From Neoceratodus forsteri (lineage: Eukaryota > Chordata > Ceratodontiformes > Ceratodontidae), in the NCBI GenBank assembly GCA_016271365.2, contig CM028129.1, positions 1,003,669,501 through 1,003,733,500 of the forward strand: 64,000 nucleotides of DNA. The letters are read 5' to 3'. Below are positions 20,901-30,940 of this stretch, in pieces (the first letter of the stretch is position 1; each line of letters starts with the position of its first letter). A program made the position numbers and the translations under genes. The notes beneath the pieces were generated by a model. It saw nothing but the letters and a program-made list of their open reading frames with translations. It was not told the origin of the DNA and made no database searches.

Positions 20901-22988
20901 GTCACCGCTCCCTGCCCACCCAAATCTCCCTCCCCCTCCATCAGCTACCTCTTTCTCCCTTTCACCCCTCTCGAAGTTTATAATTCCCTCATGGCTCTCA
21001 GCCCCTCCAAATCTAGCCTGGGCGGTCTCCACCCTAGACTGCTCCACATGTCCGCACCTGCTATAGTCACTCCTTTGATGCACATATTAAACCTCTCTCA
21101 CTACTGCTACCATTCCCAAAGCTTGAAAATCAGCCAAAGTCCTACCACTTCACAAGGGTGGCGATCCCGCATCGCTGGGTAATTACACACTTATCGCTCT
21201 CCTCCGTTCCCTAGCCAAAGTTCAGGAATCCCTCATTCTTGCAAAGCTCTCTAACTTTCTTTCCTCAAATAACTCTCTATCACCTGTGCAATCCAGTTTT
21301 TAGAAACAACGCTTCACCATCACCTCCCTGTTGCAGTTCACTGACTCCATCCTTATGGCAGTGAACCAAAACCATATCACTGTTGCCGTGTTTATTGATT
21401 TGGCTAAAGCTTTTGACTCCGTATTCCACCCTCTACTTTTACACAGACTTTCTTCTTTTGGCCTTGCATCACCCACAGTTAACTGGTTTCATTCTTATCT
21501 CCATAATAGGCAACAGTCTGTACAAATAGGTGATGCTCGCTCTTCTCCTCTCCCTATCCCATCCGGGGTTGCCCAAGGCTCTATCCTGGGGCCCATCCTT
21601 TTCTCTCTTTTTATAAATGATCTCCCATCAGTCTGTCACTCTTCTAACATACATATGTATGCAGATGACACTGTCATTTTTTCCTCTGGTCCATCCCATA
21701 ACAGTGTCCTCCACAACCTCCAATATGATTTTGACAGAGTACAGTCTTGGTTCCACTCAAGCCAGCTAAAACTAAACATCAAAAAGACTGTCACCATGTT
21801 TTTTGGCTCCAGGCAGAAGCTGGCATCCCTCCCCACCCGCCACCCCAAGATCACCACCCTGGGCAGTTCACCACTTAACCGAGGGTCCCTGCCTTCAAAT
21901 ACCTAGACGTCTGGATGGACAGCCACCTTGACTTCTCCACGCATATTGATACCATCTGCACCAAGCTCTGGCCCAAACTCGCAGTCCTCTACCGCCATAA
22001 AGCCAGCCTTCCTTTCCATGCTAGACATGAACAAGTACTAAAAGCAGTCTTGCTTGTGCTAGATTACGTTGATGTTGTCTATGGCACCACCCTCACCTCT
22101 TCCCTCTCTATATTAGACACCATTATCAACTCCTTCTGCCGCTTTGCCACTGCCTCCCCTCCCCTTACTCACCACTGTCTCCTATGTGCTCCCCTCTCCC
22201 TTACTCCCCTGTCTCACAGGAGAAACATCCACTGCACCTCCCTAATTGCAAAGTACTAGTTTGGCACCCTTCCTCCCTACCTCTCCTCCCATCTCTATCC
22301 TACTGTATCCACATCCTGCTCACTTTGCCATACAGACTCACGCACCTTCTCCATCCCTCATCCTCACTGCACTGCTGGACAATCTGCCTTCTCGTACTGG
22401 CTTCCTTAACTCTGGAAAAATCTTCCTTCTGACCTTTGTCTGGCCTCCCCTCTCTCATCCTTCAAAAGACTCCTCCGCCTCCTCCCCCCTCCTCAGTGCC
22501 TCCAATGTTCCTAACCCCTGCATCCCCCTCTTGATTCCGAGCACTCGTTTCCCCTCATCCACAACATGTTCCCTCACCCCCCCTCAGTTTTTTTCATATC
22601 TTTATTTGCTGACCTGTTCCACTCTGCATCCTATACTCAGCCCCTGTTTATTCCGGTTCCCTCAAGAAGGGACCTAAATTTGTCTCTAGGCATCCCAGAT
22701 AAACCTAGTAGATCCTTGTTATGTTTCTCATGCCTGAATGGTTGTAGTCCCCCTGTGTAACACTGTGCCTAAACTATTTTACTCTCTTGTAGATAAATTG
22801 TAAAGTTCTGAAATGTAACTTGCACTGTAACTTCTCGTAATTCCTGCTTCTCTCTGTACTCTGTCTGAATTTGTAACTTGTACTGTAATTTTGCTCAACC
22901 ACTGTGTTAATATCATTTGGGTCGCACTTGGAAATGAGCCTCGTCTCAGTGTGCCTTTCATGGTCACCAAATTTAAATAAATAAAGTA
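17971..22988 (+). mobile_element. L2-like LINE, near full length (copy C)
   Basis: A plus-strand LINE with 2A-like peptide, endonuclease, linker, RT and thumb, ending in an AAATTTAAATAAATAAA tail at about 22969-22985. The 5' limit is uncertain. Two related about 100-bp segments, 17971-18080 and 18845-18945 (both with TTTCCTTGG...AAAGGTTTTG and CACCTGTTTT), lie upstream of the coding part. They may be 5' UTR monomers about 870 bp apart. The CT-rich 18950-19560 segment may be a decayed ORF1 or 5' UTR. Confidence 0.75.
19520..22259 (+). pseudogene. LINE ORF2 pseudogene with 2A-like N-terminus (copy C)
   Basis: The N-terminus has a leucine-rich stretch (LYLSLLFLLLLG) running into GDIQPNPGP at about 19579-19605, a 2A-like motif with Gln for Glu. 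The endonuclease follows with LHLNARRLLPK, ILCISKTQ (the catalytic Glu of the usual SETW block is Lys), GGGVALYIR, LLLGDFSLHWLS and SLLDWIL. The linker is at 20414-20824. RT has motif A FIDLAKAFDSV, GVAQGSILGPILF, and an intact MYADDTVIF at 21331-21906. The thumb LDFSTHID with RFATASPPLTHHC is at 21915-22259. Frameshifts occur near 20300, 20830, 21180 and 21905. It is inactive by several breaks and by loss of the endonuclease Glu. Confidence 0.85.
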
Positions 22989-23829
22989 TCAACTACAGTC
23001 CCCTAGTGTGCTTTAAATAAGCCAGGAATCCTGAAACAGGACTGGTAGCAGATTTCGTAAGTCTAAGGTCTCTAAAATAGGACTGGACATGGTGTAGTAA
23101 AATGTTTGTGGGAAGAGAACAGTTTACCTGAAAGAAAGTGTTGGAAACGTTTTGCCTGCTAAAGTGTCATCTGTCATGTACAGTGCAAGCCCTGAGGACA
23201 CCACCTTTATTCGCTGTTAACCTTGTGTCAGGAATAAAAAAGCCATACAGTAAAATCCCAAATTCCTGGTTGTGAACAATTCATCTTTGAGTGACTGAAG
23301 GATGATTTTGGGGGCCCCTCAGATAGGAGGCACAGCATAGCCCTGGCACCTCTCTCCCAGACTTGGGTAAATTAGAAATGTTGTTTTGTGCACTACCCCC
23401 ACCTCTGAGATGTCCGAACCATGTATTTGCCCTAATGCCAGGGGTGATACTTATTTTCTGCTGACCTGTGGTTTGTTGCTTGTCTGTGTAACAAGTAGGG
23501 GGGGCCCGGTTGCAAGGTGGTGGTTCTTGGCTGGGCCATAGTAGTGTTGCCTACAAATAAGTAAAATAAAAGTGTTTGAGAACAGACATAGGATAGCCTG
23601 CATAAAACAGTACCACATAGTGGTGTATAGCTGGTACAGGGACTATTCTTCATTTTACCTAAAAACACTTAAAATGTCATTTGTTGTGTGTCTTTATATG
23701 TCATTTAAAAAAAAAACATTTATTTTCCAGTTTTTTTTTTTTCAAGGGTCCCTTCTTATAAGCACAGTAAGACGTTCCAGGGAGAAGATTGTCATGGGAA
23801 AAACAGCCTCCCAAATGCACAGCACACCT
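22989..23829. other. No gene recognised
   Basis: Mixed sequence between LINE copy C and the fold-back element. It has AT homopolymer runs at 23708-23750 and an AATAAAAAAG signal near 23235. No coding evidence. Confidence 0.45.
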
Positions 23830-26206
23830 GGGGCTCGATATTTAAAAAAAAGCACACAGTGGAGCGTAAAGTTTTGTGCTGTGACTTGCGAGTGCCCAGG
23901 AGACCGAGGATGTCGTATTTAGTCAGATAACTCATTGGTGCTACCCAACTGAGTACAGGGCCATGTCAATGCAGAGCTAAGTCACGTAGTGCTGCCCTGA
24001 CATGGATCCCTGCCATGCAGGGAAAAGCCCCACCAGAGTAGATAGTGCCTGAGTGCTATCTGTGATTTTCAGAGAGACCCATGCTTACGAGCCCATTGGA
24101 CATGTAAGGTGCTAAGGGTCTATCTGCATGCCCATTATGGGCTCAATTGCACAGGTAGTGGTGGCAGGTTAGCATGGCACCAACCCCTTTTGTCCAGTCC
24201 AATAGATGTGTGGAAGTCCCTGGTGCCAGTGGCTCCCCCCTACCCTCTGATCACCATCCCATTAATTAGCAATGTATCCCTGGTGCTTTGTGGTTCCCAC
24301 ACCCACTGATCACTGTCCCATTAATTAGTAATAAATTCCTGTTGCCTAGTGGGCCTCCCTCCTATCACTGGCCCAATAATGAGTTAACCAATCACTGGTG
24401 CCTTGTAGTCCCCCCTCCCCCGATTCCCAGCCTGTGAATGACTTAACTGATCCCTGTTGTCCAGTGGTCCCTCACCCACTTTGATCGCCAGCCCAAAAGT
24501 ATTGTCTGCAGTCCCTGTTGCAGAGTGGCCACCCCTGCCTCCATCTTCTATCCCCTGAAGTGCTGTCATAAAACCCTGATGCCTAGTGTTTCCCATCTCC
24601 CCACTATCCCTGGCCCGATAGTCCAACATTGTGTCCCTGGTGTCCAGTGACCCTGCTCACTCACCAACCACAGGCCCCATAAGCTCTGTATAGTGCCTTG
24701 GTGGCTATGGCTAGGGTCCCCCTTCTCGCTGATCACCAGCCTCATTATGACATCCACAGTCCCATGGCTGGAGATCCCCTTCCTGGGCTGATCCCTGGCC
24801 TGGTCAATCATCTGTACGCAGCACCAGCATTTTTCAAGGGGGTGGGTTGAGCATGCTGAGAGGACAGTGCCATATGCGTGGGAGGGTGCTAGACACCAAG
24901 GACTACTGCTGTGGTACAGGATTGGTTATTGGGGGTGGGGTACCTCAGGACATCAGGGCATTTTGAATGGTCTGTCCACTACGGTACACCTCACTTGGAT
25001 TTGGACAGCAGAGCATGTTATGGTGAGCCTTTTGTCTGTGTACTGGGGTTGGGGATCAGACAATGGGAGGGAGGGGCCATGATCCAATGAGTGTCACCAT
25101 AACTGGCCCGGCCAGGGATTGGAACAGGGAAGGGATCTCCAGCCACAGGACTGTGGATGTCATAATGGGGCTGGTGATCTGCAGGGGGGCAGACACTAGC
25201 CACCAGGGTACTATGTGGAGCTTTCGAAGTTGGCAGTCAGTAGGTGGGCAAGGCCACTGGACACCAGGGACGCAGTGTTGGATTAACAGGCTAGGGATGC
25301 TGGAGAGTGGGGAACACTAGGCACTAGGGTTTTATGACAGCACTTCAGGGGATGGTGGTCCGAGGTGGGAGGGAGACCACTAGGCACCAAGGATTGCTGA
25401 CAGCGCGTATGAGCCAGTGATTGGAAGGTGCGAGGGACCACTGGACAACAGAGATCAGTTAAGTCATTCATGAGCCAGTGATCAGAAGGTGGAGGAACCA
25501 CTACACACCAGGGATACATTGCTACTTAACAGGATGGCACTCAGAGGGTGGGGAGCACTAGCCACCAGGAAACTGTTGACTTGTATGGGGCCACGGATTG
25601 GGTACCAGGAGGCACTGGCCACCAAGAAGCTGGTTTATGTTATAGGCTGGGATTGGGTATTACTGGGGGACCACTAGGCACCATGGATCATCTATTACTA
25701 TAGGGGCTGGCGATCAGAGGGAGAGGGACCACTGGGTACCATGGATTATCATGTTACTGTACAGGCTGGTGATCAGTGGGTAGGGGGACCACTAGGCACC
25801 AGGCTGTATATGCATGGGTACCAGGATGGCTGTTGGCAGGAAGGACCACAGACCACAGGGGGCACATGTGCTGTCCTCCACCTGGTGTGGTGTTGGGTGC
25901 AATATCTCTAGCAGCCCACTAGGGCTGCCTGGAGTAAGTTGGGGTTTTATTTGGTAGTATTTGCTCTGTGCAACAGGACCGCACTAACTCCTTTTGAACA
26001 GCAAAAATGTGCTGAATATGGGGTTGCCTGAAAATTCCTGTCCCCATCCCTCCCTTTGGCCACCTGTATAAGTTATGTTTTGCATGGGCACTAACCCTGT
26101 TTGCCTGTAAAACTGCCCCTTCTGAATGTTGCACTTGGGTGCAATATTCGATTTGAGCAGGCACACACCCATTTGCACCCGCACAAACCTTTGAATATCA
26201 AGCCCC
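23830..26206. mobile_element. Large fold-back element with inverted minisatellite arms
   Basis: The ends form an inverted pair: GGGGCTCGATATTTAAA (23830-23846) and TTTGAATATCAAGCCCC (26190-26206). Between them, roughly 24190-24815 carries about 75-90-bp units of the form CCCTGGTGCCTAGTGG...TGATCACCAGCCC. Roughly 24880-25810 carries the same units reverse-complemented (CCACTAGGCACCAGGGAT...). The arms meet near 24820-24880, so a single strand could fold back on itself. No transposase is encoded. The short ORFs are artefacts of the periodicity. This looks like a non-autonomous DNA transposon. The superfamily is unknown, and no target duplication is obvious. Confidence 0.65.
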
Positions 26207-27107
26207 TGATCTGGTGTTTATCCCATGACAACCAACTCTCCACAATGTTTTATTGCTTAACTAAGACCAGTAAAGATGGTGCAAGAATAGAATGTGAACC
26301 AGTATTTGAAAAGCAGCTGCTACAGAAAATGTACACTATTTAAAAGCAGTTCTTCTTTCACAACAGAAACATAGTTGAAATGTAAAAAAAAAAAAAATTA
26401 GTAAGCATGAATGTGCATACAAACACAAATCCACCCTGTGCAGTCCTGCAGAGCAGCACTGGAGTTCACTATGAAGGAAGTCACTCACCCACCCTACCAG
26501 CTGCAGGATGGCGTGGGGTGCAGGGGGAACGAAGGAGCAAAATGTGGAGGCAAAAAAAAATTATACTACATCTTATAAGTCTGCCAGAAATGCACCTTCA
26601 TGTGTGCTGTGGTCCTGCAAGACTCTCTGGAATCCTCAACTTTGATCTTTGATTTGTTTCCATGGGGCAGTTGATCTGGATCAGGCTGAAGGGAGGCAAC
26701 CTTACTGATAATAGAGGGTTTAGCCCCTGCCATCACTACAAGGTTGTAAGCCCAGATAAACATTCTGTATTAGTGCTCTTTGTGACAGCTTTGCAAGGAA
26801 AGAGAAACAGGAACTCGGAGTTGTTGTAAGAGATGACAGAGTACTGGGATGAGATGGATAAAAGCTTTCAGGAAATCAATAAACTATTACTAGTTATGGC
26901 ACTCTTCTGCTTCCTGTCCGATATGGCCAATGATGAGTGCTGGGTTTTCTGATTAGCTCCTGATCCCTGGAGCACAAAAACAGAAAGACAACATTTTCAG
27001 ACCCCGCTTTCTCAAGAGCTCCAGATAATTGACAGCTAAAGTTCTTTGACAGTCTGTCTTTCCATCAGGTAATTACTCAACTCACAACTTTGCTTCTTTC
27101 CCCGTAG
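26207..27107 (+). other. Intronic flank upstream of copine exon
   Basis: No repeat boundary or gene recognised apart from a poly(A) run at 26383-26397. The last 20 bases are pyrimidine-rich (TTTGCTTCTTTCCCCGTAG) and form the acceptor of the exon at 27108. Confidence 0.6.
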
Positions 27108-27211
27108 TTTGGAAGGACGGAGGTGATTGATAACACTTTGAACCCAGACTTTGTGCGCAAGTTCGTCCTTGACTATTTCTTTGAGGAGAAGCAGAATCTT
27201 CGCTTCGATGT
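27108..27211 (+). CDS. CPNE9: Copine internal exon (C2A domain), CPNE9-like
   Basis: This 104-bp exon encodes [15 protein letters not shown] and then [19 protein letters not shown], plus two bases of a Val codon. It starts in phase 0 after a strong acceptor (TTCTTTCCCCGTAG) and ends at GTGAGTA. Copines are calcium-dependent phospholipid-binding proteins with two C2 domains and a vWA-like domain. This piece is the middle of C2A, including the conserved NTLNPxF turn. From memory of the family, [16 protein letters not shown] fits CPNE9 best, while CPNE5 and CPNE8 differ at a few positions. Neighbouring copine exons were not found, so the flanks are presumably long introns. No stop or frameshift is present, and a functional exon is more likely than a pseudogene. 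Confidence 0.8.
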
Positions 27212-27596
27212 GTGAGTATATTATAAGTTTTATTTTTCCTGTCATTGCATGATAGATCTTTTGAGCAGATCCATGTCCCAGCATGTTTCAGAAGCTCCAG
27301 CTCTTGTGGTGTTTTTCTGTTCAGCAGGTGTTAGCACTGACTGGTGATGTTTCCTTGCAGAGAAGTGAAGCTGAAATGTGATTGCATTTCTGATTCTTTG
27401 TGTTAGACAAATTTGCACCCTACACCCCTGGAAAGCTCTTTAGGATTGCTGAAAAGCCTGATGCTCTCTGTAACTGTAACTGACTTGTTATCCAAAATAT
27501 GAATCACTCATGTTCTGCAAAAGCTCAGGGCAGAACTGTTTCTGCAGGAATGAGTTGTGTGGAGATGCATTAAAACAGGGCACTGTGTCCAAACCC
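27212..27596 (+). other. Intron between copine exon and hAT element
   Basis: The exon donor GTGAGTATA opens this 385-bp stretch. No other feature is visible up to the 8-bp hAT target duplication. Confidence 0.6.
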
Positions 27597-27604
27597 AACA
27601 GTAT
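27597..27604. repeat. hAT target-site duplication, left
   Basis: AACAGTAT, identical to 33760-33767 on the other side of the element. Eight base pairs is the expected length for hAT insertion. Confidence 0.95.
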
Positions 27605-28128
27605 CAGTAGCGGAGGAATAGCCGGTGCAGCCGGTGCAGTGGCACAGGGGCCCGACACACTTAGGGGCCCAATAAAATATTCACTTTTTACACTTTTAAA
27701 AACAGACAGTTGCAACTAAGTAAGCTGCTTGCTGACTGACTGAGCTGTCAGTGGCTGCTGTGCTTGACCTGTGTGCTGCGCTGCCTGACGATGTACTGCA
27801 GATGACAGCAAAGAGTAGAGACTCACAATGCCCAACACGGAAGTCAGAAAGAAACAGTAAAGAGAGAGAGAGAGATGGGGACTCGGAGTTGGGGAGGGGA
27901 GTGGGACCAACTACACACACTCTGGCTTGCTTCTATCTACAGACAATGAATGAAAATGACCCACCAGACCAAGCTAGCTGCTTCTGTTTACTGTCAGCTG
28001 TCTCCACTCTCCAGTCAGATACACACTCACTCCAGCTCCAGGCTCAGATGCTGCATTTATGCTTTTTTTCTCCGCACAGTCTCAGGAGGAGCGAGGAGTC
28101 AGGACAGAGGAAACATTCTTCTTCTTGT

Positions 28129-28130
<2 letters not shown>

Positions 28131-28173
<43 letters not shown>

Positions 28174-28182
28174 TGTGTGTGT
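28131..28182. repeat. (GT)n microsatellite
   Basis: Twenty-six GT dinucleotides with one interruption (TATG) inside the hAT 5' region. ORFs reading CVCVCV or THTHTH across it are artefacts. Confidence 0.95.
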
Positions 28183-29587
28183 CCGACAGCTGACTAGTCT
28201 GTGAGACAGACGAGAGAGGGGAAAGAACAGCCAGCAGCATCCATCCGATGATCCCTCCTTGGCTTAAGTCCTGCCTGCTTGTGCTTGTTGCCATTCCTCC
28301 ATCCCTGACCCCCCCACCACAGCAAATTGACAGCACAGCAGGTCAGCCGAGCATCAGCTCAGCAGCAGCAGCGCCCCAACCGCCCCCCGCTCCCTCCAAT
28401 CCTCAGACTCGAGTCGACCTGACCTCCCTGCCACTGGCTCCCAATCAGTCCCAATGAATTAAACACTGTATACACAACACAACACTTACTGCTCAGCCTC
28501 AGCAGAGTACTGCAGATGCAGGGCCAGGGATCCCACCTGAAATCATTCCGAATCTGAAATCCAATCCCTCTCGGACACCGACCCTCACAGACAGATGACA
28601 GAGAGCTGCTGCTCTGACTCCTAGCTGCCTGCTTGCTCCTCCTGTAACCTCGGCTCATCCTTCTGACCTGCTGCTCTGCTGCTTAAATTAAGTTCTTCTC
28701 TCTCTCACTCTCTCTCTACGACCAGACCGGACCGCCATGTCTTACTTTTCTTTTTGGGGGGAGGGAGTCGGGAACAGGTGTTTGTGATGTCTTGCAGACT
28801 CGCACGCAGACAGTGCTGCTGCTGGTGCTGAGTAGTGCTGATGGTGGTGACCGGGAAGGATGGGACTGACCTGTCTCGTGATGACGTCTGACTGTGACAG
28901 TGCCAGTGGAGTGGAGAAGTGCCAGCCAGTGGACTACTAGGAGGGAGGGGAGGCTCGGCTCCAAGCCAAAAGGGCCGGGAACTCGGAGACAGATCAGAGA
29001 GGCCGACTCTCCGGCATGCAAAGGGCAGCATGATGGGTCTTAAAGCTTCAGCTCAGACAAGAGCTCTGCACTGTACACCACATGACTAGCTGCTGCTGGC
29101 TGACACGTCCCATTGGAAAGGGACCCTGTCAGTCAGTGGTAGGCAGGGCCGAGTTGGGCTATATAGGATTGCAGCAGGAAGAGAGAGGGTCACATGGTGT
29201 TGATGAGCTGAGGAGTAAGTTGCTGACACACAGCAGACAGTGTGTGTGTGTGGTGTGGACACACAAAAACACACAATATTTTCATTATTTCTAAATCTTG
29301 AATGTTATGTGACTGACTGTGTGTAGGCAGGACTGACACTGACTGATTATTTTATTGGATGACTTGCTACTGAGGATTTTCTAACTGAAAGAATTAGAAA
29401 GAAGGCTTGGGCCTTGGACCTAGCTTGCTTGCTGCTGCCTGGGCTGGGGCTGGGCAGCTGGCAGTGGGCACAACGCTGCCTGCTGCCTGGGGCTGGCTGG
29501 GTCTGATAACACTAGGCTAGTAGTAGCTAGCAGCAATGACTGCAGAGAACACAGCTGAACAGCCATTCGCTAGTAGTCTTTACTAAA

Positions 29588-30190
29588 AACAAGGAAAAAA
29601 GAAAACTTACTGGGCAGGCAGAGGCAGCACATTCAGTGCTGTTCAATCCTTGTCCTTCCAATCCTGTTTGAGCTGGGGAATGCATTTTTAGCATAGCAGT
29701 AGCAGGATAATACACCTTAGCCCCTAGCTGGGTAGTAGGGAGGGTTTTTGCTGCAAATAAGGAAATTAAAAAAAAGGAAACCTAATTGGGCAGTAAGACG
29801 GCCGAGTGTTGTCGGGAGTGCATAGGGTATGGTATAACAGCAGCCACTTAGCCCACAGCTGCCTAAGTTGGGTTTTTGTGTTTTGCAAACAACAAGGACA
29901 TTATCATTATAAAAAATAAAAGTTATTGGGCAGCACAGTGCTGTTGAAGACTAGCTGTTGTTCCTGTTTATCTGAGCTTGGGCGTGCAGAGGGACTGGAC
30001 TCGGCTACATATAGCAGCATTTAGCATAGCAGCAGCCACCATAACCCCCAGCAAACAAGGAAATGTTATCATTATAAATAAAAAAATCTTCTTGGGTGGC
30101 ACAACACTGTAGTTGAAGCTGTTCCCGTTTGTCTGAGCTTGGGAGTGAGTCAGTCGGGACTGTGTCTGTGGTGTGGGGTCACGGGTGAGG
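29588..30190 (+). repeat. Four diverged tandem units in hAT 5' region
   Basis: Units begin near 29588, 29755, 29890 and 30053 (about 167, 135, 163 and 138 bp). Each opens with an A-rich CAAGGAAA-like block and passes TTGGGCAG. The later parts include CTGTT...GTTTGTCTGAGCTTGGG and AGCAGCAGCCAC...TAGCCCCCAGC. They lie about 0.75-1.35 kb upstream of the transposase start and may be transposase binding sites or promoter units. Function is inferred from position only. Confidence 0.7.
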
Positions 30191-30940
30191 TCACTCAAGT
30201 GAGTGAAGATAAATAATAATACTGTGATACAAATAATATTGTACTACTAGTACTTGTTGTTGCTTGCCAGTCTGCTGGCTGGCCGACCCAGTAAAGTCTC
30301 TCTTGGTGACTATCAATCATCTTTTTTTGGTCTACAGTTGTTACAGTAGTACTGTTATGTACTCACAGTGAAAGTGAGTCTGTAGTAGTTTCACTGTGTT
30401 TGTCTTGCAGCAGCAGCAGCAGTGTGTGAGACTACTGAGAAGAGCAGGCCTGTTGCTTGTAACTTTTTTTCCTGTGCGTCTCCAGCCTGCCAGGCAGTGG
30501 CCAGCCTGTATCTTGCTTTGTGTGCTCTTCTGCTGTCTTGTGTGCCCTGACTGAGCCTGTATTGCTCTACTCTTGTCATTAGCTGCCTAGCTACTAGCTA
30601 CTCCAGATTGAAGCAAACAAAAATAACTATTTCAGTAAATATATAAGGTTTTTTTTGCTAAGCTAGTGGTATGTGAGTTCAAAGCAATAGCTTGTAGAAG
30701 GCAACTGGTGGGGCACTTCGCTGGGAATCTTGTGTGTACTGTACCTTAGTTCAGTTGTGCTGCAGTTTAAAAGAGTCTGAGGTAGAAGTTCGGATACACA
30801 TCACAGCGCAACAAGGCGGCAGTTGTTCAGTGAGTGGAGAATCATTTTACATTGTAATTTACATTTACAGCACTGTATGTTGTAAATACAATACTGTAGA
30901 TAAGATTATAATTATAAATACAGTTTATTGTTAGTAAAAG

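Noticed and set aside
24109..25677. Several 60-85-residue ORFs
   Set aside because: Produced by periodic minisatellite units in the fold-back element. Both arms give similar peptides in opposite directions.
27751..28204. Plus-strand ORFs of 148 and 84 residues
   Set aside because: Their C-termini are translated GT repeat (VCVCV). They lie in the non-coding 5' part of the hAT element.
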